A stretch of 64,000 bases of DNA from Stachybotrys elegans (GCA_020746835.1 JAGPNK010000011.1:744001-808000), one strand, 5' to 3'. Shown: positions 34,466-46,532, counted from the first letter of the stretch. Numbers and translations: made by a program. Notes: a model not told the origin generated them from the sequence alone.

Positions 34466-37180
34466 GGTTGCGGGGGGGAAGAAAGAAGACGGGAGGGGCC
34501 TATACTGAAATCTCTTTGAAAGTCTGACGAGATTCCACGTTATAGAAGAGGGATTTGTATATAAAGAAGATGCTTTGCAAAGGATTTACTTGCTGACCAT
34601 CCAGATAGCCTATGTCTGAGTCGGCCACTTCCCTTTCTATATATGTGCTCAGACACCCGTATTCCGTGAACATGGCGCCTGTCTGACTGCCTTCAAACCT
34701 ACATAGCCCAGAAAAGCTGAGCAAAACCCTCAGCCATCCTCTGCTGCCCATCCACCACCATGAAATTCCAAGAATGGCGATGTCATGTGGTGTTGTGGAA
34801 GCAACCAGGCAGGGGTCCGTCTCGGCTGTGACGGTCTTCAGCTTCACATGGCACCCAATAAGCGGTAGCCACCAACACTGCCGAATCAACGGAAGTGCCG
34901 AATGACTGAACCTTGCCCTCCCCTCCCGGCGAACTGTAGAATCGTCCCCGGGGACCGCGGCCTAGCTTACTGGGCTGCCAACTTTTCCGTCCTTTTGTTT
35001 GCGTATCACCTAAGACACGGGCTGATTGTGTTTATTGTGGGAATAGAGAGACAGAAGGGACCCCACGTAGTCGAAGGTTGGGCTTACGGCTGCAATCGCG
35101 ATTGGCGAGGTAGAGAGCCACTATTAGGAATCCCTTGTTTGCAGCTAACTGTCCCTGGAGAGAAAAAGCGCCTGGCCAGGGGGGAATGGTGTCACACACA
35201 TAAGCCATACAAATCGAATCATGAATACGGTGTCATATTTCGACTATGAATAGCCAAAACTCCAATTGGCAGACGGATCCAAAGAGCCTCTTCCAAAGAG
35301 TCATGCTGTGGTTCGCTCTGGTTCGGGAAGCCTGCAGCCTGGAAGACTTTGCAACCAAGCCTTGGCATTTACCCAATTGCGAGCGCTCAGGGGGTGGGCT
35401 GTGCCACTCCTCTGGATGATCTTCCTTCAGGGATTTTGCTTTTCCGCTGGGGGCGAACCAGGCGTATTGCCGCATTTGTGCATTCAGCCCTGTCGAAACT
35501 ACAATGACAGCTGCTCGCTTCAGGCCCATCACTTCCCTCCCACCCTTTCCCGGCGCAGGAGTTCGCATGGGTCCACGATGAAGGCCCGACGATGCAATCC
35601 ATTCCCTGGTGGGAACGATTGCCGTAAATCCCCGAACCTGCCGTAGCTGAATGGCCTGAGGGAACCACTCGTTCGCTTCGGTACACATTTACGTACATAT
35701 GTCAGAACTCCCTACTCCGCCACACCGCGATGACCCGAAGGACGCAAGAACAAAAGGCAATGGAAGGCCTGAACCTGGACGCTCGGCTCACCTGCGCTAG
35801 GATGGCTTGGACAGGGGTGCCGCTGCCCGACGCGACGTCGATCATCTTTGTCTGCGCTGAGGGTTCTCAAGGGCGGGAGGGACATCGGACGAACCCAGCG
35901 AAGAGCCTGGACGAGCTGGGAGAATCTACGGAGAGGTGCATCGCTTGGATGTGACGGGGTCTTGGCATCACAATCGCCCACCCCCGATTCCTGGGGCACA
36001 CGACACGTTCTTCTGCCCATCACCGACATCAGACCATGCACGCTCCTGGTTGGCTTTGCGGGTGTGGCCGTCATCCGGCTTGCAGCGGTCCGCCCCATCC
36101 CATTCGCCCCTTGCGTCTGCCTTGTCAAGTCACCAAAGGCACGTAGAACGGCACAAGGCCGACACAATGCACAGCGGGAACGGGCACCCGGCGCGGAAGC
36201 CTAGCCAAAGAGAGTCATAGCATCACACCTTTCCCGTCCGTGAGATGACGTCCTCGAGGCGGGTTAAGCGCTCACTGCCACACTCAGCCTTATCGTCGCC
36301 CTGACCTTGCCCACTACCCCCTCACATTGGTTTGCTCGGCCCGGTCTATCGCCGATGCAAAACGGTTGCATTTTCCAAGCCGCGCCTGCCGCCATCTGCA
36401 TTTCTGCATGGGGGGGTCATCTGGCATTGGCATGATACGGTAGTTATCTACGGGAGGGTGGGCTCGGCTGTGGTCTCGACTCGTGAGGATTATCATATTG
36501 GCTGTCTTGCATGGCGGCAGGTACTCGTTTCGTTCACACAAGGTGGTAATATTGTTTTCCAGCCAAGGCCGTCCTACATCGACCCTCCCTCCCTCTCGGC
36601 AACCTACTCTCTACACCCTTGGCCCTCTGCTTGCGGCCTTGAGGCGTTTGTCCACTTCCCCAAGTCAAGTCTCACTGCCGAAAGTGTCGCAGCCGGCATC
36701 GGCAATGCGTCGCGTCCTCTGAATGGAGTTTCTTCCTCAAGACCTCAGTCGCTGATGTTGATGATTCTCCACCTATTCGTGGCAACGTTACTGGGGAATT
36801 CCTGGCTTTTGCCCTGAACCAACGATACCCCTATCTTGCGAGCCAAACCAATACCAGAGCTGCGTTGGGCGGGCCCAAGGGGATGGTAATGGCTGCAGTA
36901 AGATGACACAACAGTTGCTACAGCCATGCCTACCATTGCAAAGCTTTCGTTGTAGAGAAATAGAAATATAGGTATTACATGCGGCTGGTTCCTTTTTCCA
37001 ACAAACTTCCCTACCAAGTAATTGTCCTTGCAACCTTTTCAAGCATTGTCCGAAACACTCTCCACAGCCTGCTTACGGCGCCGTACTCATTCCCCAGTGT
37101 CACACAGAGTTGATGATCATCAAGATGCCTAAATAAGGCACTGACAAACCGCAAATCGCTGGAAAGGCACTGCGTTAACG

Positions 37181-37250
37181 ATGGGTGGAATTTCCTGTTT
37201 GTGTACCCTAATGAGATACAGACCAGAGACTTCGAGGAGGCCAGATCAGA
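37181..37250 (+). repeat. Dispersed ~70-bp repeat, copy 2 (diverged)
   Basis: This copy reads ATGGGTGGAATTTCCTGTTT, then GTACCCTAATGAGATACAGA and GACTTCGAGGAGGCC. It aligns along its length with copies 1 and 4 but carries more substitutions, several of them C-to-T or G-to-A, as expected for an older or RIP-mutated copy. Confidence 0.75.
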
Positions 37251-37680
37251 TGAATAGATGACAATTGGTTAGAAAATTCGACAGAGAAAAGCTTGACGCT
37301 TGTAGCTGCAGCTAATGTCAAAGGTTTCTACCTCTCGCAATTGGTCGGGAGCTTCCGTCGTGATGCCGCCGTGGCGTCGGGCGCCCGGCGAAGGCTTCTG
37401 TCTGGTGGCTCGATCAGAGCTGCCGCGATAGGGCTTCGGCGAGTGACGCAGTCAGATGATGAGGCTTCGGCGAGGGATGCAGTCGGGCCTGCTGCCGTAG
37501 TGAGTTAGCTCTCTCCGCGTTAACGTTATTGTATGCAAAGGGTCCGGAATTCGCTCAAACGTTTTCGTACATCAAAAGAATCGTCCGTATGCTATTTAGG
37601 TCGGAATCCTACGGTGTTTATCTTATTCGTTGAACTGCGCGGCCCGCTCCCTCGGTCAACTTATCGTAACACGATCGAGA

Positions 37681-37770
37681 TGAAGTTGCTATTCTCCGCC
37701 GCCCTAGCATTTACGATTACGAGAGCTATTGCTAAGCCTTGCGATGGCTTGGGTTCCCAACGTGTGCTGG
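37681..37770 (+). CDS. Possible first exon of a small secreted protein (weak)
   Basis: The ATG at 37681 opens MKLLFSAALAFTITRAIAKP, a good signal peptide, followed by CDGLGSQRVL and directly by a GTAAGT donor at 37771. If an acceptor at about 37852 (CTGACAG..CAAG) is used, the frame continues for about 70 codons to a stop near 38062. Nothing in that extension was recognised. This could be an effector-like gene, a decayed gene or chance. Confidence 0.3.
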
Positions 37771-38579
37771 TAAGTCGGCGGGAGCATTTCGTCTACTTCA
37801 CGAGCAACCAAATGGGCAACATATTTGCTGTGAGGCCTGACAGAGTCAAACAAGCCCCTCCTGCCACGATGGGCTCACATTGGAATATACAGTCATAGGT
37901 TTGTCCACGTTGGGACGGGAGGTATCTCGCTGCTTTCCGATATCCAAGCTGAGGGCATCTGGTGTGGACAACAGAATGATTTCTTACTGTTGCACAACAA
38001 GCTTCACCAAATTTGGAGCATATTATTTCCAATATATTCTCACCAGCACGGCATCATCAGGACCTGACCGGGACAGCCATCTCCAGAATGTTTGTCACAG
38101 GTCATGCACTGCCGATCACCAGCCGCTATTGCAGCCTCGGGGTGGTAGATTCGAAAATTAATGAACCAAAACTGCAGTACGGAACAGTGCTATCCGCTGC
38201 GTCAAAATTTCTTCTTTCAGATCATTACGCACTAAGTCGAGTTTTCAGGAACTTTATAGCCGTGTATCATATAAAGTACCCTGTATGGCAGCCGTGCGTG
38301 ACATCACATGTAACCCCGGGTGTCTAATTGCAGCCCAGAAGAGGCTCGGCGGAAGGTCACTGTCCAGAATTGCAATATAGTGCGGAGATAGGAATGGATG
38401 CAGTCTGACCGCACATGCGCCTAGTCGCAGATACGGAGTTGGTTCTTCTGGTTCATAGTAACGCAATAAATAGCACTTCGTTTCCTTGGTGGCAGCTTGG
38501 CATCTCCCCATCAACAACATCGCACTGGATCTGCAAACTATCGTACCTAGATCTACCGTCTATCCTTTCTTTCGCCATC

Positions 38580-39477
38580 ATGTTGGTTTCGTCAATGATC
38601 CTTGCGCCGATCCTGCTCGTCACAGGAGTCGCTGCCCACGGCGCAGTGACCAGCTATAGCATCGCGGGAACAAACTATCCTGGGTAGGAACGCCTCATCC
38701 TGCCTTGAAATTTAGAGCTGTGAATTGACCAAGGCTTTTCCTTTGTACAGATACCAAGGATTTTCGCCCGGGAACAGCCCCAATGTCATCCAGTGGCAAT
38801 GGCCCGACTACAACCCGACGCTGACTGCGACCGATTCCAAGGTCCGTTGCAACGGCGGTCGTTCGGCAACCTTGAGTGCGACGGCGGCACCCGGAGATAC
38901 TATAACTGCAACCTGGCAACAATGGACTCACAGCCAGGGCCCGGTGATGGTCTGGATGTACAAGTGCTCGGGTGCTTTCAGCAGCTGTGATGGCTCTGGA
39001 GCCGGATGGTTCAAGATTGACGAAGGTGGATTCCACGGAGACGGCACCACGGTCTTCTTGGATACCGAGACTGGCTCTGGATGGGACATTGCCAAGCTTG
39101 TCGGTGGAAACAAGTCGTGGTCCAGCAAGATTCCCGCCGGACTTGCCCCGGGCAACTACCTCGTCCGACATGAGTTGATTGCGCTTCACCAGGCACGAAA
39201 CCCTCAGTGGTACGCTGAGTGCGCTCAAATTGTCATCACCGGATCGGGCACCGCTCAGCCTGACAGCTCGTATAAGACTTCTATTCCTGGCTACGCCGGG
39301 GACAATGACTCCAACATTAGAGTAAGGATTAATACCACTGGGGACTTCGACTGGTTACTGACCCGTTTCTACTAGTTTAACATCAACGATCATAGCCTCC
39401 CCCAAACGTACCGCATGCCCGGACCTGCCGTGTACAAGGGCACTGCTAGCAAGAGGGCCGAAACCTTCTCTGCTTGA
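38580..39477 (+). CDS. AA9 lytic polysaccharide monooxygenase
   Basis: Exons are 38580-38683, 38751-39321 and 39376-39477, giving 258 aa. A 19-residue signal peptide (ILLVTGVAA) leaves a mature protein beginning His-Gly, the N-terminal half of the copper histidine brace. The second brace His lies in QWTHSQGPVMV. The HELIALHQ..NPQWYAECAQI block supplies the Gln/His and axial Tyr. FLDTETGSGWDIAKL and PGNYLVRHE are standard AA9 blocks. No cellulose-binding module follows; the tail is short. It is expected to be secreted and to cleave cellulose or related glucans oxidatively with copper. The third exon is joined after a GTAAGG..CTGAC..TAG intron. Repeat copy 3 starts only about 20 bp after the stop. 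Confidence 0.95.
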
Positions 39478-39496
39478 AGAAGGGCTAGATAGACTG

Positions 39497-39568
39497 ATGT
39501 GGGATTTCCCGACCGTGTACTTAATGGGAAACAGACCGGCGACCTTGAGGCGGTCCCCTCTCACGATG
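39497..39568 (+). repeat. Dispersed ~70-bp repeat, copy 3
   Basis: This copy begins ATGTGGGATTTCCCGACCGT, includes TTAATGGGAAACAGACCGGC and ends CCCCTCTCACGATGGAGA. It is immediately downstream of the AA9 gene and probably lies in its 3' untranslated region. Confidence 0.85.
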
Positions 39569-39873
39569 GAGATAATATCAACTCAATAGATTGCACTTGA
39601 CAGATACTCCTGTCGCTGTGGTGACCTATATGCAGGGGCTTCCGCTGATCCCAATGGGCAACCGGCTAGAATTAATTCGAACGCAGCCCTTTATAGCAGC
39701 AAGACACCCGTTCACAGGGTCATCAAATTAGTGAGAGCCAGTTGAATGGCCTAGCGTAACACAGGCATCGTGGCAATATCATGGCCCCGGTCCCGGACTA
39801 GCCGGCTAACCATCGTGAGACGCTTCAACCAGCTCATGGGGTTATAGAAACTCAGATTCGGCCATTGGCCTGT

Positions 39874-41939
39874 CTATTTGGGCTCTAAGAGACCATCGTA
39901 CGATGAAAAGTCGTCTGGAAATGGTAGATTGGTGAACAAAATGTCATCCAGTGGCATGTATTCATCAATGCCTCGAAAGAGCTCTTCCTCGTAGATGGAG
40001 GACTCTGTGTTGCCAGCCTCGACAAACCCGCCATCCACAAACCGCCCCGGCGTAGGAAGTGATTCGTGCCCCATATCAGTCAGTGTGCCTTGCATACGAA
40101 CAACGGCCGATCCTGCATCAGCAGGATTATTATTTTGTCTCTCCTTCGCCAGGCGTCTTTCAAACAAGACCAGGAGGCTGACGGCAAATTGCCAATACTG
40201 GGAGAGATTCTTGAGCGCTCCGAGGAGAGAATCGAAAGCCTTAAAAGCTTTGGCTGCTACCACTGGGTTGGTTGAATTGAGAGAGTTGGTTGCTTGGACG
40301 ATGGCTGTAAACAGGCTATGCACGCCATAAGGCCACAGCTCTGAAATTTGGTGTTGGTCTGCGACGGCTTCGAAGATTGTGGCGATGGATATGGTTGAAT
40401 CGTTACATATGGTTGCGTCACAGGCATTGCCAAGATGACAGACTGTGTCTTGTTGTTTGGGCGGAGGACGGTGGAGTAGTATGAGGAAGTTATTGTACGT
40501 CAAATGCAGAGTTGACGTCCAGATATTTGGCCACGTCGTTACGGGCTTCAGCGACGCCGGCAGCTGGGCAAGGAACTGTGCGAGTTCCACATCGGCATGC
40601 TTGGTTGCTTCAATACGACTCGAAGCAGGGGCACGAATAGCCCATCTCTTCTTCATGGTCCTAGAGATTATCATGCACAGTTTTGTGTGGTTGGTAACAA
40701 AATCTACTTCTGCTTGAGGAATTCCTTCAAAGTGGCTGGGCTCAAGCTCGGGCACATCAGATTCATCGAGGTTTCTGTCACGTCAGCTCAAATCACCTTG
40801 CTGCAGCGAGCCAGTCACTTACAATGCCTGTGGCCGCCCATAGGCGCATGACACAATGGTGTCAAGTTGGAACAGAACCCACCATAAGCGAGTCCATTCC
40901 CTTTTCGACACATCAAGGAGCCGTGATTGAGAGTTGTCCCGGTGCATCCCTAGGCCGAGCGCTGTTCGACATGCCATACCGATCCAGTGCCACGCATTTG
41001 CCACGAGCTCTTCAAAGCCATCCGCATACCAGGTTAGGAGCAGGGCAGCTTGGACATACGCAACCCTGTCTTGCTCATAACGGAAGTCTATCAGAGTCTT
41101 GGCCCGCCTGAAGAGCGTTGTCTTGAGCGGTTTCATTGCTGCATCCTCACTGGACAAGACGTGTGCCCCTACTAAGAGAGCTGCATTCAGCAGAAGCAAG
41201 GAGAGGGGCTTTTGTGGATCTTGTCCCCGATACTTGATCATGAAGCCTTGCTCATCGATGATGGGCCATCCACGATTGATGCGAGTGAAATAGGTGCGAA
41301 GCAGTTTTTCTGTCAACTCCTTTGGAGGACGAGACAATGCATCGGATGGCATGCCGTCCAGGTTGTGTGAAGTATACTTCAAGTGAAACTGGCGATTGGA
41401 GAAGTGGTAGCAATCATCGTATACGGAGCCCGTTGAGTTCTGACGGACCAAGTAGTTGAAGTTGGACATCTCGGTGCCAATGTAACACATGCGTCCAGAC
41501 ATGATTATGCGCGACACGCGGAGGTCTTCCTGATCGAGGAACTCGGCAATGTTTCCGACGTCGTCTTTTCCCTCTGCCGGAGGCGTTGCGCTTTGTCGAC
41601 TCGAGGATGGTGTACACTCACTGGATGCCAGAGAGCTTGTCGGCTCGGATTGGGCGAGAGCAGACGCATCGCGAGGCTTGATTAGCCTCAGAGAAGGACT
41701 AGATCGAAGCTGTGACGAACGATGCCTCGTTCTGCTGGCCTCGTACATGGTGCAGTCGGGCTGAGCCCGAGCCCGACAGTTGGTGCAGGGAGCTCCCTTG
41801 TCCAGCACATCACATCGAACCTTTCTCTGGCGACAATGTGTGCAAGCCCGGCCGTCTGCAAGCATGCTCCATATCAGCCACCCGCAGACTCTCATTATTA
41901 GAAATCATCAAGGGACGCACTTGTTCTCCGATTGGCCAT
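39874..41939 (-). CDS. Zn2Cys6 transcription factor with fungal-specific middle domain
   Basis: Exons are 41939-41921 (19 nt, MANRRT), 41855-40823 and 40774-39874, giving 650 aa. The binuclear zinc cluster is at residues 11-41, with spacing Cx2Cx6Cx8Cx2Cx7C (ACTHCRQRKVRC...CTNC...DC). A Ser-rich linker follows. The fungal transcription-factor domain contains YFTRINRGWPIIDE, AYVQAALLLTWY, ANAWHWIGMACRTALGLGMHR and EWTRLWWVLFQLD. It is a nuclear DNA-binding regulator. The start is the only in-frame ATG upstream of the zinc cluster. Its promoter is shared with the divergent MFS transporter, so it probably controls that gene and perhaps itself. Confidence 0.93.
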
Positions 41940-42375
41940 GGCCGCGTCGTCTTGTTTCTGCGTCGCCACCAGCCCACCAATTAACCTTACAAGCAGCCGA
42001 TCGGCGTTGCCGCTCCCATCAAGGTGTGAATCCTGGCGCGCCCTTCGGTTCGGAAGCTGGAGAGCTGACAAATGTTCGGAAGTTGTTGAACGAACAATCG
42101 CGTTGGAGGAGGAAGGATTCAAGGTTCGGAAATGGCTGGCCAATGAATCATGGGTTTTCTCGACAGCTAGTGCAGGCTCGGAAATACTGGCCAATCATAA
42201 GCCGCAGAGGCCGGAAAGCTTCGTTTGTACAGTCATGGCAGGGCATTGAATTGACTGCAGGGGCATGTGTCTCCCGTATCTCTCAGCTATAAGAAGCTCA
42301 TGTCTCAATCATTGATCGTACAGCTCCTCAGAATAATTGTTGAGATGCGAGGTAGCCAGACTCTACGAAACCACC
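41940..42375. promoter_or_regulatory. Bidirectional promoter between Zn2Cys6 factor and MFS exporter
   Basis: These 436 bp contain a perfect 10-bp palindrome GCCGATCGGC (41996-42005). They also contain four TCGGAA-type sites, at about 42049, 42075, 42125 and 42177. The last two sit in a duplicated module of the form GGYTCGGAAAT..TGGCCAAT, which includes a CCAAT box (42123-42146 and 42175-42197). CGG-containing palindromes and repeats are typical Zn2Cys6 targets. Confidence 0.6.
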
Positions 42376-44069
42376 ATGTCGAAAGCCACGATGCCAACGC
42401 TGGATAACTCTAAGCCAGTCGGTGACATGAATGTCCTCGAGATGGAAACGAACCAGAGCAATACAATGTCATCTCGCGAGTCCGAATTCAATGACGATGA
42501 ACCTTGGAATGCTACAAAGTTCTCGTGGGCAAGTCGACAGTCCAAATCACCACCCCGACGATGCTAACACATTGGTAGAAACGGAAGATCCTAATTATAG
42601 TGGCTGGGTTTACTTGCACCTTCAACGGAAATCTTGGCTCGTCCATGCCGTCGGGTGCTCTGGATTCCATTTCGGAAACCTTCATGGTCACAGAGCGACT
42701 ATCGCTGACGCTTCTCAATTCACTCTACATGGTTGGATACGTACTTGGCCCTCTAATCTTCGGACCATTGAGCGAGTACATCGGCCGACGATTTGTGCTG
42801 ATTGGCACATTCATCGGATATCTGACATTCATGCTGCTGTGCTCAGCCGCGCCATCGTACCCTGCCCTGCTCTCCTTCCGGCTTCTCTGCGGCATCAGTG
42901 CTGCTGCTCCAACGACAGTCATCAGCGGGCTCTATGCAGACATTCTTGACAACCCCTCTCAGAGAGGCACCGCCATGGCGGTTTACATGAGCGTCACAAC
43001 TGTTGGGCCGGTAATTGGGCCTTTGGTTTCGGGATTCGCGTCGCAGATATCGTGGCGCTGGCCATTTTGGGTGGCTGGGATTGTCGCAGCAAGTGGTCTT
43101 CCACTTGTGCTCACGTTGCCCGAGACATACGCTCCTGTTCTTAAAAACAGGCACATAAAACGCCTCTCAGAGAAGGGAGACGAAAGAGGAGCGACCACTA
43201 CCGACCAATTGCATGTGTTCTCGGTACAAAAGATCTTCCTGAGACCCTTTACTTTAATGCTTACCGAGCCCATTCTTCTCTTCACTGCTTTATACTTGGC
43301 GCTGGCCTACGCGCTCATGTATCTCATGTTTCAAGCATATCCGATCGTCTTCCAAGGTATTCATAGTCTCAGAGGATATTCGTCCCTTTCTTGCTGACTT
43401 TTGGAAGGATTCTACGGGCTGTCACCTGGCATGGCTGGAGTCGCCTATGCTCCCAGTAAGCATTCATCCATGTTGCGAAGAAAAAATGCCATATTAACAG
43501 AGTCTTAGTGATCGTCGGAATCATTACCGCTCTCGCTGCCTTCCATGCCTACTCCACGTTCTACGATAAGGCCGCGAAAGCTGGCAAAGGGTGGGCTCAG
43601 CGAGAGCTTTATCGCCGCCTTCCAATGGCATGCCTTGCATCTCCCTGGTGAGTGATTGTTATAATCGCGGTTGGATTACGAATTTTGACGTTTATTAAGC
43701 ATGGTTATTTCGTTGTTTTGGTTGGGCTGGACGACGCAAGAAAACATCTCACCAGTTGTGCCCTCAATTGCAGGTCTTTTCTTCGCCTTTGGCTTCCAAC
43801 TCCTCTTCATGGCAATGACGAATTACCTCACCGATGTCTTCCGCCAAATATCCGCCTCAGCGCAAGCCGCCTCGAGTATGACGCGCTCGATAGGCGCTGT
43901 TCTTCTTCCTCTTGCAACAGGGCCCATGTACGGACAGCTTGGAATCCACTGGGCGCCGTCTCTGCTAGGATTCGTTGCTCTGGCCATGGGTGCAATTCCT
44001 TTTGTATTCATCCGCTACGGGGAGGCTATGGCCAGGCGAAGCAAACATGCGCGCGACATATATGCCTAA
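42376..44069 (+). CDS. MFS transporter, DHA1-type drug/polyamine:H+ antiporter
   Basis: Exons are 42376-42528, 42579-43356, 43408-43455, 43509-43647 and 43700-44069, giving 495 aa with about 12 hydrophobic segments. GPLSEYIGRRFVLIGTF is the loop 2-3 MFS signature. AVYMSVTTVGPVIGPLVSGF is the antiporter motif C. WRWPFWVAGI follows, as in the fungal DHA1 family. The first intron is a GC-AG intron: donor GCAAGT at 42529, branch GCTAAC, acceptor TAG. It restores FSW|KRKILII exactly. The expected role is efflux of a small molecule across the plasma membrane. Divergence from the Zn2Cys6 factor suggests the pair is a regulated export module. Confidence 0.92.
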
Positions 44070-44729
44070 AGATGCAAGATGCAGCCTTTGATAGACAGCT
44101 TAGATATAGACTTTGCAGGACAGCCTTCAGTAATCCATTTGGGTACCATCTTGGCGGCAGGCAATCAGCAATCTAAAACACCACGTTGATTCCTTTGAAG
44201 CCCCATTCAATCAAGGAGTTGTAGTTTGACAGGATGGGCTATCCAGACTTTGCACGATATTTTTGTGCGTCAATTACGGCGGCACGTTACAGCGCTTATT
44301 ATATTTTGTTATGTGCCCCAGTTCTTAATGGGTGTTTCGGGAGAACGTGACCCGAAATAGGCAAACCACCTGCCTGTCTGTGATGTTATCAGCCGTTTAT
44401 CATCGTACTGACGTTATCTGAGCATGTATCCAGGCATAAGTTCCTCGGTTTCCCCATCGGCATTTGATATCATCCCAGGCAATGACTGTTTAGTCTGTAA
44501 TCTGGGCGGGGAACCCTGTTTTGTCGATTCACAAATGTAACCATGGAGCCTGTGCTCTTATCTACCTTGGCGATGGATCAACGGTACTACCTAAGCGTCT
44601 CCAAATGCTACAGCGGACTTGTATATAACCCAGGCCCGGGCAGAGGGACTCAGACTCAATACGACGTTATAGAGTTCAGATCGCTGCCAAGACTTATCGC
44701 ATTATTGGCGAAAGAAATTTTGAACAGCC
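44070..44729. other. Intergenic, promoter of the DUF885 gene
   Basis: AT-rich DNA. An 81-codon frame starting at 44543 overlaps the next gene in another frame and looks like a shadow. Nothing else was seen. Confidence 0.5.
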
Positions 44730-46532
44730 ATGGATCTAGCTATGGGCCAAGTCGGTGGTGCCTGGGGGTCTCTGGGCATGGCCAGTGAATTGGTCAACCT
44801 AACCATGGCCGCCCATGTTAGGCGCGTGGAGGCAGACCTCAACGAGATAAACACCTTTTACAACATCCCGATCGCGCCTCGGCGATTCGAGGTGCTGAAT
44901 ACCTATCACACAAACGAGCTGGAGTATCTCGAAGAGATTGACTTTGATGCTCTTGACCAAGAAAACAAGGTCGACTATATCCTGCTGCGCACCTTTCACA
45001 ACCGAGCTCTCACCAACTTGAAGCTTGAGAGTGAGTCGCAGCAAGAATTCATGCCATTGTTGCCTTTTGCCGACGACTTCATCACCATTCTTGAAGATCG
45101 ACAAGATGTCAAGCCGCTGGACGCAAAAGAAACGGCACGAAAGTTGGGCGTCATCAACACATCCATTACGCAGGCCCAAAACGACGTTTTGGACGGGAAG
45201 TTCGACGTGTCAACAACGACTGGATACCTTGCTTCGAGGGCCATCCAGGACCTCGTGGGGCTTTGGGAAGAATGGAATACCTTCTACGCGCTCTACAACC
45301 CTCTCTACGACTTCTGGCTAACCAAACCTTGGAGAGCGACCAATGCGACACTCAACAACTACTTGACGGTGGTTCAGACGGAGCTGGCAGGCATGAACCG
45401 AGATGGACGCGATGTTATTGTGGGAGAACCCATTGGTCGCGCAGGGCTCGAGGTAGAGCTGCAAGCCGAGATGATTCCCTACACACCAGAAGAATTGATC
45501 GAGATTGGCAACCAGGAGTTTGAGTGGTGCGAAGCCGAGATGAAGAAGCAGTCTCAAGCGCTTGGATACGGAGACGACTGGAAGGCGGCTCTTGAATACG
45601 TCAAGAATGACTACATGCCACCTGGAGAGCAGACCGAGTACGTGCGACAGCTGGTGGTGGAAGGCAGCAACTTTGTCCTTGAGAGAGACATGGTGTCTGT
45701 ACCGCCTATCGCAAATGCAACCTGGCGTATGCTCATGATCGAGGCAGCACGCCAACGAGTCTCGCCATTCTTCCTTGGCGGTGATTCCATCCAGGTCTCG
45801 TACCCAGTGGTGGAGATGGAGCACGACATGAAGCTCATGGTTATGCGCGGAAATAACAAGCACTTTGCTCGCGCGACGGCTTTCCACGAAATGTTCCCTG
45901 GCCACAGGCTGCATCTCTACATGGCCGAGCGATTCAACCCCCACAGGCGCTGGATGTTTGACACGCCCTTCATGGTGGAGGGATGGTCTCTGTACTGGGA
46001 GTTTCTCTTCTACGACAGGGATGACTTTCACACCTCGCCCGAGGGAAGAATCGGAGCTCTCTGGTGGCGAATGCATCGATGCCTCCGCATCCTGTTCTCG
46101 CTACAATTCCACCTGGGAGAAATGACGGCAGACGAAGCAGTTGACCTCCTGGTAGACCGCATCGACCACGAGAGAGCCAATGCCGAGGGCGAAGTACGAA
46201 GATCCGTCGAGGGCAGCTATTCGCCGCTGTATCAAGCTGGCTATATGCTTGGCGCTCTGCAACTGTGGAAGCTGAGGGAGCTGGCTGTGGACTCGGGCGA
46301 GATGACGGAGAAGGAGTTTCACGATGCGATTTTAAGGACGGGAATGATGCCTATTGAGATGGTCAAGGCATTGGTCATGGGAGATGAACTTACGCGGGAC
46401 TTTAAGTCCGAGTGGAAGTTTTATGACTTTGGTTTGGAGTCTGGTCATGACTACAGCCGTCGACCTGTAACGGTCGCCCAGCACACCGAGTTTCATACGC
46501 AACTGCAGCACGGAGGAAATGGGTGGAAATGA
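44730..46532 (+). CDS. DUF885 metallopeptidase-like protein
   Basis: A single exon encodes 600 aa. The zinc motif HEMFPGH (His386-Glu387...His392) followed by RLHLYMAERF matches the HExxPGH signature of the DUF885 family. Downstream the family block DTPFMVEGWSLYWEF, and near the C-terminus SYSPLYQAGYMLGALQLWKLR, are present. No clear signal peptide follows the chosen ATG, but an upstream exon cannot be excluded. The usual length for the family is about 560-620 aa, so the frame is complete. It probably hydrolyses peptides or related amides; the substrate is unknown. Its 3' end converges with the CFEM protein gene 48 bp away. Confidence 0.88.
   Translation: MDLAMGQVGGAWGSLGMASELVNLTMAAHVRRVEADLNEINTFYNIPIAPRRFEVLNTYHTNELEYLEEIDFDALDQENKVDYILLRTFHNRALTNLKLESESQQEFMPLLPFADDFITILEDRQDVKPLDAKETARKLGVINTSITQAQNDVLDGKFDVSTTTGYLASRAIQDLVGLWEEWNTFYALYNPLYDFWLTKPWRATNATLNNYLTVVQTELAGMNRDGRDVIVGEPIGRAGLEVELQAEMIPYTPEELIEIGNQEFEWCEAEMKKQSQALGYGDDWKAALEYVKNDYMPPGEQTEYVRQLVVEGSNFVLERDMVSVPPIANATWRMLMIEAARQRVSPFFLGGDSIQVSYPVVEMEHDMKLMVMRGNNKHFARATAFHEMFPGHRLHLYMAERFNPHRRWMFDTPFMVEGWSLYWEFLFYDRDDFHTSPEGRIGALWWRMHRCLRILFSLQFHLGEMTADEAVDLLVDRIDHERANAEGEVRRSVEGSYSPLYQAGYMLGALQLWKLRELAVDSGEMTEKEFHDAILRTGMMPIEMVKALVMGDELTRDFKSEWKFYDFGLESGHDYSRRPVTVAQHTEFHTQLQHGGNGWK

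Larger units (their letters stand above)
34466..38579. other. 4.1-kb gene-poor region with repeat copy 2
   Basis: No gene was recognised. Frames up to about 160 codons exist on both strands near 35.2-36.8 kb without any family resemblance. A GGCTTCGGCGAG-type imperfect tandem repeat lies near 37432-37485. Repeat copy 2 lies at about 37181-37250. A weak candidate for a small secreted protein begins at 37681 (listed separately). Confidence 0.55.
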
